DNA of 64,000 nucleotides, taken from positions 130,965,875-131,029,874 of the forward strand of contig CM034546.1 in NCBI GenBank assembly GCA_020055645.1. Reading direction: 5' to 3'. The DNA is from Tomocerus qinae. Taxonomy: Eukaryota > Arthropoda > Collembola > Entomobryomorpha > Tomoceridae. Below the pieces are notes generated by a model that was not told the origin of the DNA, did not search any database, and saw only the letters and a list, made by a program, of their open reading frames with translations. Position 1 is the first letter of the stretch. Each line of letters starts with the position of its first letter. Both the position numbers and the translations under genes were made by a program. Positions 1-12,381 of this stretch are shown here, one piece after another.

Positions 1-448
1 TACAGAATATTATTTGAAATTATACCTTCATTTAAAATTGGGTATCCTTTCAAACTTAGCTGATTTAAGACATGCACAATTTCCGTTGATTTTGTCAAAA
101 AATTAGAGAAAGTATTACTATAGTTTATTGTCGCTTGAAAGCAAATAAAAATTAGAACGGCTTCAATGTTGATATTCTCTCCGGAACGGAGAAACTCTGC
201 TAATTGTTTCGCTTCATAAACAATTATAATCCATGCAAGATATTTTTGCAGTTTCAAAATAGGCGATAGAGGGTTAGTATGAAATGTTTTCTCAGATTTA
301 TTATATTTTATCGGAAGATATCCAAATGAAATGTTGAAATAGAAACCAATCCAATCTAAAATTTCATCCCCACAGTAGTTTGACAGATTCGGAATAATAC
401 TCTTTTGTAATTTGTCCGAGACATTCTTGATGAGATTGATTGAAAGTT
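1..448 (-). CDS. Partial exon of an unidentified multi-pass membrane protein, possibly a gustatory-type chemoreceptor
   Basis: The minus strand is open without a stop for about 149 codons from a good acceptor (TTTATAG, exon starting at 448) to the window edge. It has no ATG, so an ATG-based ORF search misses it. The translation has a polar first third, then two hydrophobic stretches: one around LAWIIIVYEAK and one around AVLIFICFQATINYSNTF. The tail contains EIVHVLNQL. This resembles the middle of insect- or springtail-type gustatory receptor-like 7TM proteins, but no diagnostic motif (such as the TYhhhhhQF motif of GR carboxyl ends) lies in this exon, so the family is a guess. The remaining exons would lie at negative coordinates (3') and upstream of 448 (5'); I could not place the 5' exon. 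Codon content and the long open frame in AT-rich DNA make coding likely. Confidence 0.5.
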
Positions 449-3044
449 CTATAAATTCTAAAAAAGTCAACAAAATATAAGCTTCAAAATTTTAAATGTA
501 AACCCGTTAAAGTATTAAATATATATTTTTACATACTCATAATTGAATTGCTTCGAAAATTGTATTGAAGTTGTAAAGCGAAACTTGGATATGATTCATC
601 CCCAGTGTTAGCGATTTAATATATGGTTATTTATCTTTCTTATTGCGGAAATTTTCTATATGCGTTTACATTTTGTGCTTTATCCATAAAGTATGAAATC
701 CTAAATTATACATTTCTTGTCCTGACACTTTTCGTACAAAATTAACATTACTAAATTATATGACTCCATAATGCTACCCAATTCCATCCTACAAAGTGAA
801 TTATAACATACATAACCAGTACCTTAATTATGTTACATGACAATGCATCAAATATTTAATCTATAAGGGGTTGCTTTTCCTTCTAGCCAGAATAATATTA
901 CTCACACCATAAATGCACAAAACGGACAATGTTTATCAGAAGTGGCTCAGCACGAAGAAATCGGTGAATTCAAGTTCACCGAATCAATAAAATTTTGATA
1001 CAGTATAAATAAATTACATAAATTACGTTAATTCCGCTTTAGGTGAATTGACGACATTAAGGTTGACGACGATGAACTGCTTTAAGCTATAAATATGATA
1101 GTACGGTCTCATCATATAAGCATATTCATCTAGTGATAAAATAATGAAGACGGCGACGTGGCGACTGACGCCAAGACCGTAGTTATCTATGCCAATTTTC
1201 ATATTTATTGCCTTCTCAATAAATACAACTCAGACGAAGTAACAATTTATTATTGAATAGAGAAATAATTTAGGAGTAGCAGCAGGAATTGTAATAAGCA
1301 CAAACATTCCCTGCTATTGAATTTGCATTGCATCTATCATCTTAAATACTTATTTAAAAATGTATTAAAGCTATCATAAATATTATTGTTTCTTTTGGCT
1401 GCTAAATAGCAACTCCCAATTTTTGTCGAAAGCCACTGGGTTAAGTTAAGATGGCTTTATGTTAAAATATGCAGTGAATATTACATAAAACAAGGAAATC
1501 CACTGTAAATAAATGATTATTTTTTTGTTGGAATCATACGAAATTACAGCAAACTATTGTCAGAGTAAAAGATGATGAGTTGGTGGGGATGAGTACGTCC
1601 ACTATTCTCTTACTCTGGATGTGCCGAAATGAATACCCAGATATCGTATTTTGGCACTAAAGAAAGGGCTGTAAGCAAGCCTATCTATTTATTTTATTTC
1701 AAGAAAGCGACTGCATAAATAGCGGCAGGGACAAGAATAGAAAATATTTTATTCGAAGTGAATGTCACAATTAAAGAAATAAAGCCACTGCGGGCGGAAA
1801 GCTGTGTCCAAGCCGAAGGACAAAAAGAGAGTCTAGGGCAGAAAAATGTCCACCTGTTATCGCATAGGAAAATCCACGAGATTTTATGCTTCCTATAATA
1901 ATTGTCAGTGTGTCATATTGTTGTTGTGCATACATTATAGGGACACATGCACTCGCAGTACCTGACCAATCGTGTGAGGAGGGAAATGAACTCTGTCCAG
2001 CAAGTAATAGATAATGCAAATTAGTTCTATTGCTTGCTGGGCAATTTGGGAAGAAACAGAGAAATAGGGAATGCAACAAAGTTGCATTCTCTCACTATAA
2101 ACTCTCACTCTGAGTCTTCCAAAATTAATCTGGGGTCTAAATGAAGTAAAGTTTAATATTATTACATGCAACTGTTTTAATTTCCATTTTAATGCAAATA
2201 TTGTTAGTAATATTAATTAACATTTTGTAAATCACCGTTTTAAGTATGGACTTTTAGCAAATTTAGTTTTTCATGCAAAAAATGTCTTTTACTTAATTTA
2301 CCCCATTTTGGTTCCTCAGTCCAATTCAATCCCATTCGGTCCATACCGTCCTTTAAAAAAATGCTCCAATAGAAGTGGAATTTATACTTTGTTTTATGTA
2401 ACATTCTATCAGAAATTAATAGTTAGATTTTATTGCTTTATCCCAGTTTGTGGTTATAATATAGAGATTACTAATTCTGCCATGCTAAAGCTTACTTTTA
2501 AAATGTTAGTCCACAATACTTGTGGCCTAGTCAAGAATAAATTTTAAGAATAATTCATTCTTGGATTACATTTCATTTTAGTGGGCATTGTTTAGAATAA
2601 TAATGCATAATAATTAATAAAATAACACAATAGTTAGTCGATTGATCTTTATTAGTTCTTAATCCTTGAAACATACCTAATAATACATTTTCGCTGAGAA
2701 ATTAAGATTTTGTAGCTAGAAAATCATATTTTGATGATCAATTTAAGTCGGTTACTTTAGGAAAGACATTTTCGAGTTTGGGCTACAGTTGAATGATTTA
2801 TTTAAAGTGTATTTTTTGAGTTTAGACTAATTTCTAGTATCTCAGTTAATTTGAACGGGTGTACTAGCAGTTGAACGTTGTTCTCTAAAATTATGGAGCA
2901 TTTGATAAAAAAATAATAGAAATTAGGTTTGAAAAAGTTTTAATGTATGAATAATGTAATTTTAAATGTAATTTTAAGTGTGAGAAACTATCAATGGTTA
3001 AAATATATAATAATATACCAATGCAATATATAAAATGTACTTAC
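449..3044. other. Mostly featureless gap; missing 3' exons of the 3.0-10.1 kb lectin gene should lie here or beyond
   Basis: AT-rich sequence with only short accidental ORFs. The lectin gene upstream ends at 3045 with a phase-2 donor, so at least one more exon is needed. Its paralogues carry a CG-x-LPQV exon and an RGEE-rich tail exon next; I searched this stretch by eye on the minus strand for both and did not find them. Confidence 0.4.
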
Positions 3045-6000
3045 GATGGTCTTATGCAAATGAAGTACTTTTCCAAATCACAATCTGCTGCGGACCAAAC
3101 GGGGGTGGCTCCTGAGAATTGCATATCTACACAAAGATCTTTGCCTTCACCATCGTCGTCGACCGGTTCATCAGCCGACCATGATTTTGTTATTCCATTA
3201 GCATTCTCCTGACGAAAATTAGGAAATTCTGTTTTCATAGGTTCCCAGACAAGTTTGGAATAATCCGTAGAAATGAATTTCGCAGCACTCCAGAATCGTG
3301 TTTTGATATTGAATGCTATGATGAATCGTAATGTCTTTAAAAATTCTACACATAAAATATGAAGCAGGGAACAAAAATGACATTTTTTCACCTTTTACTT
3401 TTCTAACTTTTTTATAAAAAAGGTAGGAGTAAGTTTTTAAAAACCTGTCCTTTTTGCCATTTTACCTTTTTTAATGTAGCAGCGTTCCCCCAGTTACTTC
3501 CACTTTACATGTAAATAAAGCAAAAAAGGTAAAAAAGGACTGCTTATAAAAAAGTAGTATTTTACTTTTACTTTTTTGTAAAAAGTGCCTTTTTTGTTTC
3601 CTGCTAATGGGACATGTCCTTTTTAATTGTAGTATGCAAATCTACATTAAATTAAGGTGTTTAAAAATCAACTTTTACGTTTCCTTACGTTTAGCTTTTA
3701 AACGAGGAGAGGCACTCAAGACTTTATTATCCTCTTCAGACTCAATGATTAAAAGCAATAGCCCAGAATCTTCGCATTTTGATTTAGCATTTTCCCAAGT
3801 TAACTGTCAAATTTAAAAATCTATATTCATACTTTAAGATTAATAATATATTTCATTGTAGTTAGAGTCTAAATCAAACCTTCTTTTTACTAATATCGAA
3901 GTCATTGTTGCTCAATGGCTTTTTCCCAATTCTCCTCCCAGAAGAAGAAGGACGACCGGGAGAAAATACTACCGACTCAGGAGGAAGATCCAATTTATCT
4001 GGATCAAAACTTCCTGGGATTCCTTCCGGTGAGCTGTTTTCATGCCAAGTTCCTGATATCGCTTGGGAAATATTTTCTTGATCTTTGGATGTAAATACTT
4101 TCGGGTCGCTTTTGGTCATGTATCCTTGATAAGGTTGGGCGGATTCTGTGTCAGGCTTGAAGTATCCTTCATCTTCGAGGATTTCCTTAAATAAGATCTT
4201 ATTAGGCACTTCATCCGATATTAACATGACATGCGAGATAGCCTGGGGATCCATACTTAGTTGGGGCTTCCAAACTCCTCGCATTTTGTTTTCAGGAAGC
4301 TTTAGAGCTCCGAGAAGAGTAAATTCTGGTGGAGAAGTTTGGGTCAATTGTCCTGCAAATTGATATTTTTTCTTGCTATCAGGAACGAAAAATCCAAAGA
4401 CAGTTGAATCTAGAGTAAATTCAGCAGTTTGTGGCGACGAAGAAGGCTTCATTATTCCGTGGATGCCATTCAGAGGATGAATTGGTGAGAATCGAAGAGG
4501 TTTTAAGTACCCGGGTGTTGATTCTGTGATGTAAGGAGGTCGATTGACTTTAAATGTGAGTTCGTGTTGAGATATCTCTCCTTCAATAATATCTCCTCCA
4601 GAATCAGGAATGAATTTGGCGGGGATAGAATTGTCTGTAAAAAATTCTGCAGCAAAAGGTAATTTATCATATGGCTTTAATAATCCGTGCAAGTTGCCGA
4701 AAGGATAAGTTTTTAATGGTTTTTCTGATAACCACTTTCCATATGTTGGTCGTTCTACAAATTCATTCGGAGATTCGGAAATGAATACAACTGTTTCAGT
4801 ACTTCCAGGCATTGGTTTCAAATGTCCTGAAATCAGTTTTGTTCGATCTGAGTCAGGAATAAACCATCCTTTAATACCCCTATAATTATATTTAATGAGA
4901 TTATTATAGTAAGGGGTATCTGGTAACAGATTCTTATATTATAAACTACAAACTACCATAGCTTAGATAACTTTGGGTATTTTATTCATTAAAAGTTTAG
5001 CTATAATTAAAAATAATTCACATACTCTTCGGATCCAATTCCAGGCCAACCTAGAAATATAATATTAATATAACTGTGAAGTTCTGGCTTTATTTTTTAA
5101 ACTCTGATTTCATCAGAATATTTAACCAAACCAAATCGAACCATTTCGAAATTGTACAAGGAACAAAATAGGACCTTTTTTGCCTTTTTTATAAAAAAGG
5201 TAGAAATGGGTTTTTTTTAAAAGAGCCTTTTTTGCCTTTTTTATAAAAAAGGTAGAAGTGGGTTTTTTTAAAAGAGCCCTTTTTTGCCTTTTTTATAAAA
5301 AAGGTAGGAGTGGGTTTTTTTAAAAGAGCCCTTTTTTGCCTTTTTACCTTTTTTGATGTAGCGGCTTGCCCCATTTACTTCCTTTTTACATGTAAATAAA
5401 GTAAAAAAGGTAAAAAGGACTGCTTAAAAATGTAGTACTTTTTTGTAAAAAAGGAGTGTCTATTTTTTCCCCTGAAATTGCATGATAATAATCAATCAAT
5501 ATAATAATATTGCTGATAGAAAATGAATCGAATAAGTAACTAACTCACATATTTAATTGTTATTTTATTTTTTTTAAAATTACTAAATGTCTAGGTTGCA
5601 ACTCACCAATACTATCGCAAATATCGTTACGCAAGACATTCACCCAATAGTATTTCTCATTCCAGGTACCCAGATTCGTTGGATAAGTATTTCTACAATC
5701 GTCTACGAGTTATTACAACCACAGTTTTAACATAAATACTTTTTAAATTTTAAAATCATTTGATCAATGAAAAAAATATGACTCACAATTGAAAAGAGGT
5801 TGCAATGGATCAGCTGTGAAATTAAAAAGATTTTCAAATGTATATATTATGTTATAAAAATGGCTTCGGAATCTTAAATGGTGCATGGATGGATAGTGGA
5901 ATCAAGATGAGCACGATTGTCATCATACTATAATGCGAATAATTTCCTGTTAGCTAATAGTAAGTATGTCTTACGTTCTTCACAAATCAGCTGTTCATCG

Positions 6001-9000
6001 ATTACTTCGTCACAATGTTTCCAGTTGCTGACAAGGGGAGGTGTATTTTGTGTATATAACTCTTTGCAGCCTCCCCAAAACCCTGTCAACGGTGGTTGTT
6101 CTTGGAATATACTAGTGTCGTTGATGTAGTCCCCCTTCAGATTTCTCCAATCATTGCCGAATCCATGTATTCCGACCCAACCAAATTGATTGAAATCCCT
6201 TGCATGCTCATCCTTGAGCCTCTGGTACCCTTCCACATCTTTTCTATCAGTAATACTGGCAAGAGTTAAACCCGAAAACTGGCAACAACTGGCAGCCTCA
6301 AACCATGTAAACTACAAACACAAGCATTTTCAAACCCATAATCATTTTCAGAGACTACAGCCAGTGTTCCATTTTAGCCGGCTGAAAATGATTTTGACCA
6401 GCCAGCTAATTGTGCTGAAATGGCTAGTGGGTAAAATGGCCAAAATTCATGATTTTTAAATTTTGCGCCAAACCAAGGTTGCTTTTCTCAGTCCACATAG
6501 CCCAATTTTGCTATTTTATGCCAATTTGGCCAATTTAGCTCTGGCTAACACACAATTTCAACCAGCCGGCCGGCTAATTTAGCCAGCCATTTTAGCCGAC
6601 CATTCACTGACTGACAACAGTTGGGAACAAAAAGATACCCACTTTTTGCAAAAAATTAAAGGAAGATAAAAGGTACTCATTTAAAAAAAACGTCCTTTGT
6701 AGCCTTATATCTATGGCATTTCTTCCTATAATCAGGGTTGCGGTATCCGGATAGATGTGGACAAATTAGATAAAATGGTTTTTGTCCACTGGAAAAAATG
6801 ATGTTATCCGGACAAAATGGTTATGTCTAGTGGACGAACGGACAAAACGTAACTTTGCTGATAATGTATAACAAAATAATTCATTTTTTAAAGAAACTTA
6901 CCGCAATATTTTGCTGTGTATAAGAAATTTTGACAACAGATCCTGAACCTTTTGTAACATGATTGCTGATCCAGGCAGCACCCGTGCATTTATCTTTAGC
7001 ATTTAATCTAGTTGTTTAAAATCAACAGAGTAAACGAATGTAAAACGTAATTTAATTGGGTCATCATAGGGTATTTCATCTCGTAAAATATCTGGATTCT
7101 AAATACAAGCACGTATATCCATGATTTTGATATACGTTATTCAGGTGTTCAATTTTGAGTATTGTGCAGCATGCTCAATATTTAACACCTTTTTTCACGA
7201 ATTTTTGATTATCTGAATTTGAATTATTTGAGCATTTTTAGTCGACTTCAAAATATAGTAATGTAATTGTAGTGCTTGTATCAGGATTGCGGTGGATGAA
7301 ATAGGATGGATGGTTAAAATTGAATAAAATCAATTTCTTCCTGGATAAAATTAATTTCTACCAAAATAGGACAAAATTGATTTCGACCAAAGTGGATAAA
7401 ATTAATTCCGACCAAAGTGGAAAAACTAATTTCGTAACTACATCTAAATTCATTATTTGGTGCTAAACCATCATTAACAATAATTTAATTATTTAATAAA
7501 AAAAAATATTACGCATCGGATCCAAGTGGAGGTCCACCTAGAAATGTAAAAAGTATATAATATGAAGTTTGTACTGGTAATAAATTAATAAATATTTTAA
7601 TTTCGTCAGAATATTTATCGAAATTTCATTAAAAAAATGAGAAGACTAAAGTCCAATTGTAATTATTTTCATTAATTGTAAACAATAGGAATTCGTAACT
7701 AAAACTTACTAGGACTATCGCATTTGTCATTACGCAAGACATCTAACCAGTATTCTGGCTCATTCCACGTACCTGGATTCGTGTCATACGCATTTCTACA
7801 ATCGTCTGTTAGTTAATTAGAATTACAAGTTTAAATCCCATCATTAAAAAAAATTATATACTTCTTAAAAAAAGTTTGGAGGAGATTTCTTTTGAATTTA
7901 TTTTTCAAAGGCGTATGGAATGATTAAATTTAAAAATTACTTACAGTTGAATAAAGGTCTCAGTGGATCCGCTGTGAAATTCCAAAAATGGCAATTATTA
8001 ATCAGGTTAATTTTCCCTAATGTTATATATTTCCGAAATTTACAACGCACACAATGTATGCAGTGTATATTTGAATGACTCCCGAGAGAGAACAACAAGG
8101 ACTTTAAACGTTAACAATATTATAAAAACTTACGTTCTTCACATATCAGCTGTTCATCAATTACTTCGTCACAATGTTTCCAGTTGCTAACAAGGGGAGG
8201 TGCATGTTGTGTAAATAACTCTTTGCAACCCCCCACAAAGGCTTTCACCGGTGGTTCTTCCTGGAATATACTAGTGTCGTAGATATAGTCTCCTACAAGA
8301 TTTCTCCACTCCTGGATGAATCCTTGTATACCGACCCAACCAAATTCATTGAAATCCCTTGCATGCTCATCCTTTACCCTCTGGTACCCTTCCACATCTT
8401 TTCTATCGCTGATACTGGCAAGAGTTAAACCCGCATACTGACAACAACTGGCAGCCTCAAACCATGTCAACTGTAAATATACAAAACGAGCATTTTTAAA
8501 CTCATTCGTCAGAGAATGCGCGGAAATCTATCGGAAATTGTTTCCTTTGCTCTATTATTGTAGACCACACATTTAACTGCTAGCTCGATTTATTTGAAGA
8601 GTATTGAAATTATACACAAACGCGTAAACCCAGTTATGGAAGGGAGGGGCGCAACACCCCCTAAATCTAAGAAAAAATTAAGTTGTATCCCAAAAAGAGC
8701 AAAAATCAAAAAAATTATTGTCATTATGTTGCACCCCCCCCCCCTTGACCTTGACATAATTTCTGGATACGTGCCTGACTATCTTACTTAATTGGCAGAA
8801 GTCTTAAACACTTTTAAATAGTTCGAAAATAGGTAGAGGTAAAAAAGGTTACTACCGCATTTATTCATCCACGCAACAAAAAAATATACTGCATTCACTA
8901 TGAACGAAATTCTACTAATTATTTGCTATTCTTATTAGCACAGTAGTTAAGTTCCTTGCCTTTTTTGCTATACATTATGTTTCCACGGCTTACTCTATTT

Positions 9001-10077
9001 CCTCATAAATAAATAATTTTAGTTTGACTTACTGCAATATTATGTTGAGTATAGGTCATATTAACTGTAGATCCTGAACTTTTTACAACATAATGGGGGA
9101 TCCAGGTTGCACCAATACATTTCGATTTGGCATTTACTCTGTTGGTTAAAGTTTATTAAGCAGTTTATAAAATTTTGTTGAATGGACAAAAATTAAATCC
9201 CTGGGAAATTTGTTGATACTGACACATTTGATCAGGGAACAAAAAAAGGTTAAAAGTACTAACTTTTCTAAAAAAAGCAGTCCTTTTACCTTTTTTATCT
9301 TATTTACATGTAAAGTGGAAGCAAATGGGACACGCTGCTACACCAAAAAAGGTAAAAAAGGCAAGAAAGGACTGTTTTTTAAATCTTAATTCTACCTTTT
9401 TTAAAAAAAGGCAAAAAAGGTTCTTTTTTGTTCCCTGCATTTGACCTGAAGTGTATTACTCTTGGCATGACTGAAAACCGATGCAAAATCAGATCATAAT
9501 AAGTAAGAATTCTATCATTGGTCCAAATTTTTATTATTGAGTCAGTTTTAATAAGGTAATCATTAGTGTTAATAATAATTTAAGTAAACAAAAATATTAC
9601 GCAGCGGGTGACAGATGTAGTGGTTCACGTTCAGGTGCAGTCGGCGTAGTGCCTATTACATGTAGTCATGTGTACAATATTTATCATGATTATACATTTT
9701 TAAATATAAATGCATTTTATGTAATATAATAATTATTAAGTGGTGATTATTAATTTTCATAAAAGTATAAAATTATTTAAATATAACTCATTCTAGTATA
9801 GGTAATATTAATATTGATGGTTTCTCTTATTTTTTGAAAAATTATCCCCAAAATAGAACAGAAAAGAAATATCTAATTCCAAAATTTTATTTCCGTTTAG
9901 AATTTTAAAAGATAAATAGTTTGAATGAAAATGAAATAATTTCCTAGCTCTAAAACATAGACAAATTGTTGAAGAGTGAGAAATTAAAAATTTTTCAGTT
10001 TTAAGGTTTAAAATTTAGTTACCAGACAAAGCCCATGTTGTTGTAGCAGTAAGAAATACAAGTGATGTAAATGTCAT
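3045..10077 (-). CDS. Secreted multi-domain C-type lectin-like protein with a PDS/LKP repeat exon (lectin gene I)
   Basis: Fifteen exons join in frame: 10077-10023 (signal peptide, MTFTSLVFLTATTTWALS), 9652-9601, 9138-9033, 8470-8134 (CTLD-B1), 7971-7945, 7805-7710, 7537-7513, 7007-6902, 6311-5975 (CTLD-B2), 5813-5787, 5702-5607, 5050-5026, 4879-3880 (repeat exon), 3803-3689 and 3315-3045 (CTLD-A). They give at least 891 residues; the 3' end is not found. All junctions are GT-AG and all phases close. The CTLD-B exons show LTWFEAASCC, a WIGL-like WVGI and a terminal ICEE. CTLD-A shows LTWENAKSKCE, WSADEPVDD (EPN position) and YFICIRP. The classical WND is WSAAD here, so calcium-dependent sugar binding is doubtful. 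The 333-codon central exon repeats units with G-x-LKP and F-x-PDS. CTLD folds are known for carbohydrate or protein recognition; an immune or mucosal role is inference. Exons 3-7 and 8-12 are a tandem duplication. Confidence 0.8.
3365..3605. mobile_element. MITE of the CAGGGAACAAAA family, in an intron of lectin gene I
   Basis: It starts GCAGGGAACAAAAATG and ends TTTTGTTTCCTGC, with an interior of alternating A-rich and T-rich runs (AAAAAAGGTA / TACCTTTTTT) that can fold back. It lies between the two CTLD-A exons. Other copies are at 5157-5470, 9233-9437 and 37327-37604. Confidence 0.65.
3880..4879 (-). repeat. Protein-coding internal repeats (LKP / PDS units) in the central exon of lectin gene I
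   Basis: This 1000-nt exon (phase 2 in, phase 0 out) encodes degenerate repeats of roughly 40-45 residues. Recurring elements are SGHLKP, GYLKP, GLLKP and GVWKP, followed by E-F or V-x-FI, then FIPDS, FVPDS or KFIPDS. It ends in NNDFDIS, aligned with the ERDFIIS or EKDFVVS segment that precedes CTLD-A in the paralogues. The donor AAG|GTTTGA is weak, but it sits at the same place and phase as in the paralogues. I do not recognise the repeat family. Confidence 0.7.
5157..5470. mobile_element. MITE of the CAGGGAACAAAA family, degraded ends, with internal tandem units
   Basis: It starts AAGGAACAAAATAGG and ends near GTCTATTTTTTCCCCTG. Three near-identical units of about 60 bp (CCTTTTTTGCCTTTTTTATAAAAAAGG type) lie in its first half. 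It sits in an intron of lectin gene I. Confidence 0.6.
6361..6603. mobile_element. Non-autonomous element with TTTTAGCC-rich ends
   Basis: The ends are CAGTGTTCCATTTTAGCCGG and CCATTTTAGCCGACCATTCACTG, an imperfect inverted repeat. The interior has further inverted TTTTAGCC / GGCTAAAA motifs. It sits in an intron of lectin gene I. Related copies are at 21346-21592 and 60375-61010. Confidence 0.55.
6733..7435. repeat. Degenerate repeat fragments flanking a lectin exon
   Basis: CAGGGTTGCGGTATCC at 6733 and CAGGATTGCGGTGGATG at 7283 look like related element starts. Both are followed by short direct repeats of the GGACAAAATGG / GGATAAAATTAATTTC type. The lectin exon 7007-6902 lies between them. 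Confidence 0.35.
8627..8778. mobile_element. Partial hAT-like MITE of the CAGGCACGTATCCAG family
   Basis: The right end TTTCTGGATACGTGCCTG is intact (8760-8777). The left end is degraded (CCCAGTTATGGAAGGGAGG). The C-rich/G-rich interior matches the full copies at 28610-28866 and 40154-40295. Confidence 0.6.
9233..9437. mobile_element. MITE of the CAGGGAACAAAA family with an 8-bp target site duplication
   Basis: The terminal inverted repeats CAGGGAACAAAA / TTTTGTTCCCTG are flanked by CATTTGAT (9225-9232) and CATTTGAC (9438-9445), which match at 7 of 8 bases. An 8-bp duplication is typical of the hAT superfamily. It lies in an intron of lectin gene I. Confidence 0.75.
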
Positions 10078-11461
10078 TGTAAAATAAGCTAAAACTATAT
10101 TACTGTTCCGATTTGCATTCAATCTTCAATCTGGTTTTAGAATTTTGAATTAAGTACAAAATAAAGAAAAATAATGGAATAATACAACATTCGTTTTATG
10201 ATTCATCGCATATATATCACTATCATGAGCTTTTTAACGCTCAGCCATTCACTGCAATATAGTAACATTTATTATGCCGCACAATGTGATTGCGTTTGTG
10301 ATTTCAGAAGATTACTATTATTATTGTCTATTGTCTTCACATTAAACAACGAATACCCAACGAATACCTATTGATATAAATCTGTCTTTAACGCAGCCTA
10401 GACTATGTCGATAAACGAGCAAAATTACATGACAACAAAATATTTTTTTCTAATTTACAAACTCAAACTATGAAATAATATACAATTCTATAAATTTAAT
10501 AAAATGTGGACTTCATTAATCGTATTCTAGTTGATATTAAGGACTAAAAAGCATGGCAAACACAAATGACATTTAAAGATGATAGCAACATGAATCTACA
10601 AGAATTCAACCTTGAATTTAACCTCATTCATTATTTCGAATAGTATCAGATACTATTTATTGTTTATTGTTCTTAATAATTTTATATTTTTGATATGCAA
10701 AAACGAAAAATAACTAAATTGTTGCCTTACAAATAAAAATTTTTAAACACGAAAATTATATTTCTATCAATGCATAATTGTTTACTCATACTTTAAGGTT
10801 TTTGGTGATTTGTTTTCACGGCTTCTAGGAGATCAACGCTAACTCCCAGTTGACTTGGACAGGACAGGAGTACTAACAGTCGAGCGCTGTTCCCTAAAAG
10901 ATTGATGCAATTGAAACTAGATTAGAAAGTACGTTTAAATGAATATTTCCAATCTAAATATTTACAATCAGGTATTGACGTTTTACATTCAATAGAATAG
11001 ATTGATTTAACAATTAAAACATGAAATTAATAAATCATTTATCATTAGCACTGCAAAAATGGCACTAAGAATACTAGTTTTGAAACCTGAATGCTAGTGG
11101 TAGTAAAACATCACTATAAGTAACTCGTTGCAAAAATGGAGTACCCACTGAAGGATGTACAACTTTATGTGCAAGAATTGCAGGAGCCATGCATGCCCAT
11201 GTCTCAGCTTATCTCCACAGCTTACACCTAGGCGATCTGCATGTCGCCATCCTCATCTCCCTACCTATCTAATACTACTACCTATCCTTAATACTATCTA
11301 CAAGTAATCTATAACTTACCTGGTCAAATAAACATTCGCTCCTTAACTACTCTGTGCTCTTTCATTCAATTTCATTTACGCACACAATCATACCACAATC
11401 ATACATAAAGCACAACCCAAGTATTAGTCTGACACAGGAGTGCCCAGACTACTCTCTACCA

Positions 11462-11580
11462 GGGTTGTGGGTCGGGTTTTTTATGGGTTGGGGTTTTTTG
11501 GGTTTTTTGGCAAAAAACCCACCCCGCTTTACTTAAAAAACCCCGGGTTTATTGGGTTTTTTGGGTTTTTTACAAAACAT
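11462..11580. repeat. G/T-rich fold-back repeat (GGGTTTTTTGGG type)
   Basis: GGTTGTGGGTCGGGTTTTTT is followed by GGGTTTTTTGGCAAAAAACC, CACCCCGC and CCCCGGGTTTATTGGG. Inverse-orientation relatives lie at about 12140-12245 and 21150-21242, all in the same lectin cluster. The small translations (GFFGFFGKKP type) are artefacts of the repeat. Confidence 0.55.
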
Positions 11581-12139
11581 ACAAAAATGTGCACTACAAC
11601 TCCATCTAGATACGCAATACATACTAATTTCTATTCAAAAATGTAAACAAATGCATAATCAGGTGGAAACAAATATTATAGCTTCTGCACTTCTACGCGT
11701 AATTAATGTATCGTAATGTGAGGACTATAATAATATTATTAGTATTATGTATACTTTAGTCATTGCATTGTGAAGATTATGTTTATAATATTGTTGTACA
11801 CATAATTTCAATTTATCACTTACATATTCATTACTGTAATGCTTTGCAATTAAAGCTTCAAATTAACAAAGGAATAATTTCATAAAGTCAATATAATCAG
11901 TAAAATATTATAATGCTTAATATTTCACTAGTTGTTATAAAACAGTAATAATAATGTAGGTGTTCACAAAAATACTGCATTTGCTACGTTACAACATAAT
12001 TAAATTAAACTTTTATGCTTTAATTTTTCTTTTCATTGACGTAAGTAATAGTAGTTGACACGGTTGTTGTTGTTGTCAGCTGTAGTTTTCATATATGGTA
12101 TAGTATAGGCTGGTATTTATACCTATATACTGTGCCTAT

Positions 12140-12245
12140 ATATTTATATAAAAAACCCTTAAACCCAAAAAACCCAAAAAACCCTAAAAAACCCAAAAAA
12201 CCCGGGGTCGAGGGTTTTTTCCTAAAAAACCCGGGTTTTTCGATA
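12140..12245. repeat. Inverted copy of the GGGTTTTTT repeat
   Basis: Runs of AAACCCAAAAAACCC, a central CCGGGGTCGAGGGTTTTTTCC and CCCGGGTTTTTC. It is the reverse-complement relative of 11462-11580. Confidence 0.5.
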
Positions 12246-12381
12246 CCTTGCTCTCTACACTCCGGGACTAACCCACTTGACCATGCCCAAAACCGGTGAG
12301 CATGCTGAAGCTGCTTAGGCAACTCGGGGATGGAGGGGAAATGGGCTCAACACTACGAGTGCCCATTTTCCCATTACAGAA

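Larger units (their letters stand above)
10078..12381. other. Intergenic, no gene seen; contains a GGGTTTTTT-type repeat
   Basis: AT-rich sequence upstream of lectin gene I. The only structure I see is two low-complexity repeats at 11462-11580 and about 12140-12245 (listed separately). Confidence 0.5.

Noticed and set aside
5189..5374. 61-residue KKPTPTFFIKKAKKG repeat ORF
   Set aside because: It lies wholly inside the A/T-run MITE at 5157-5470.
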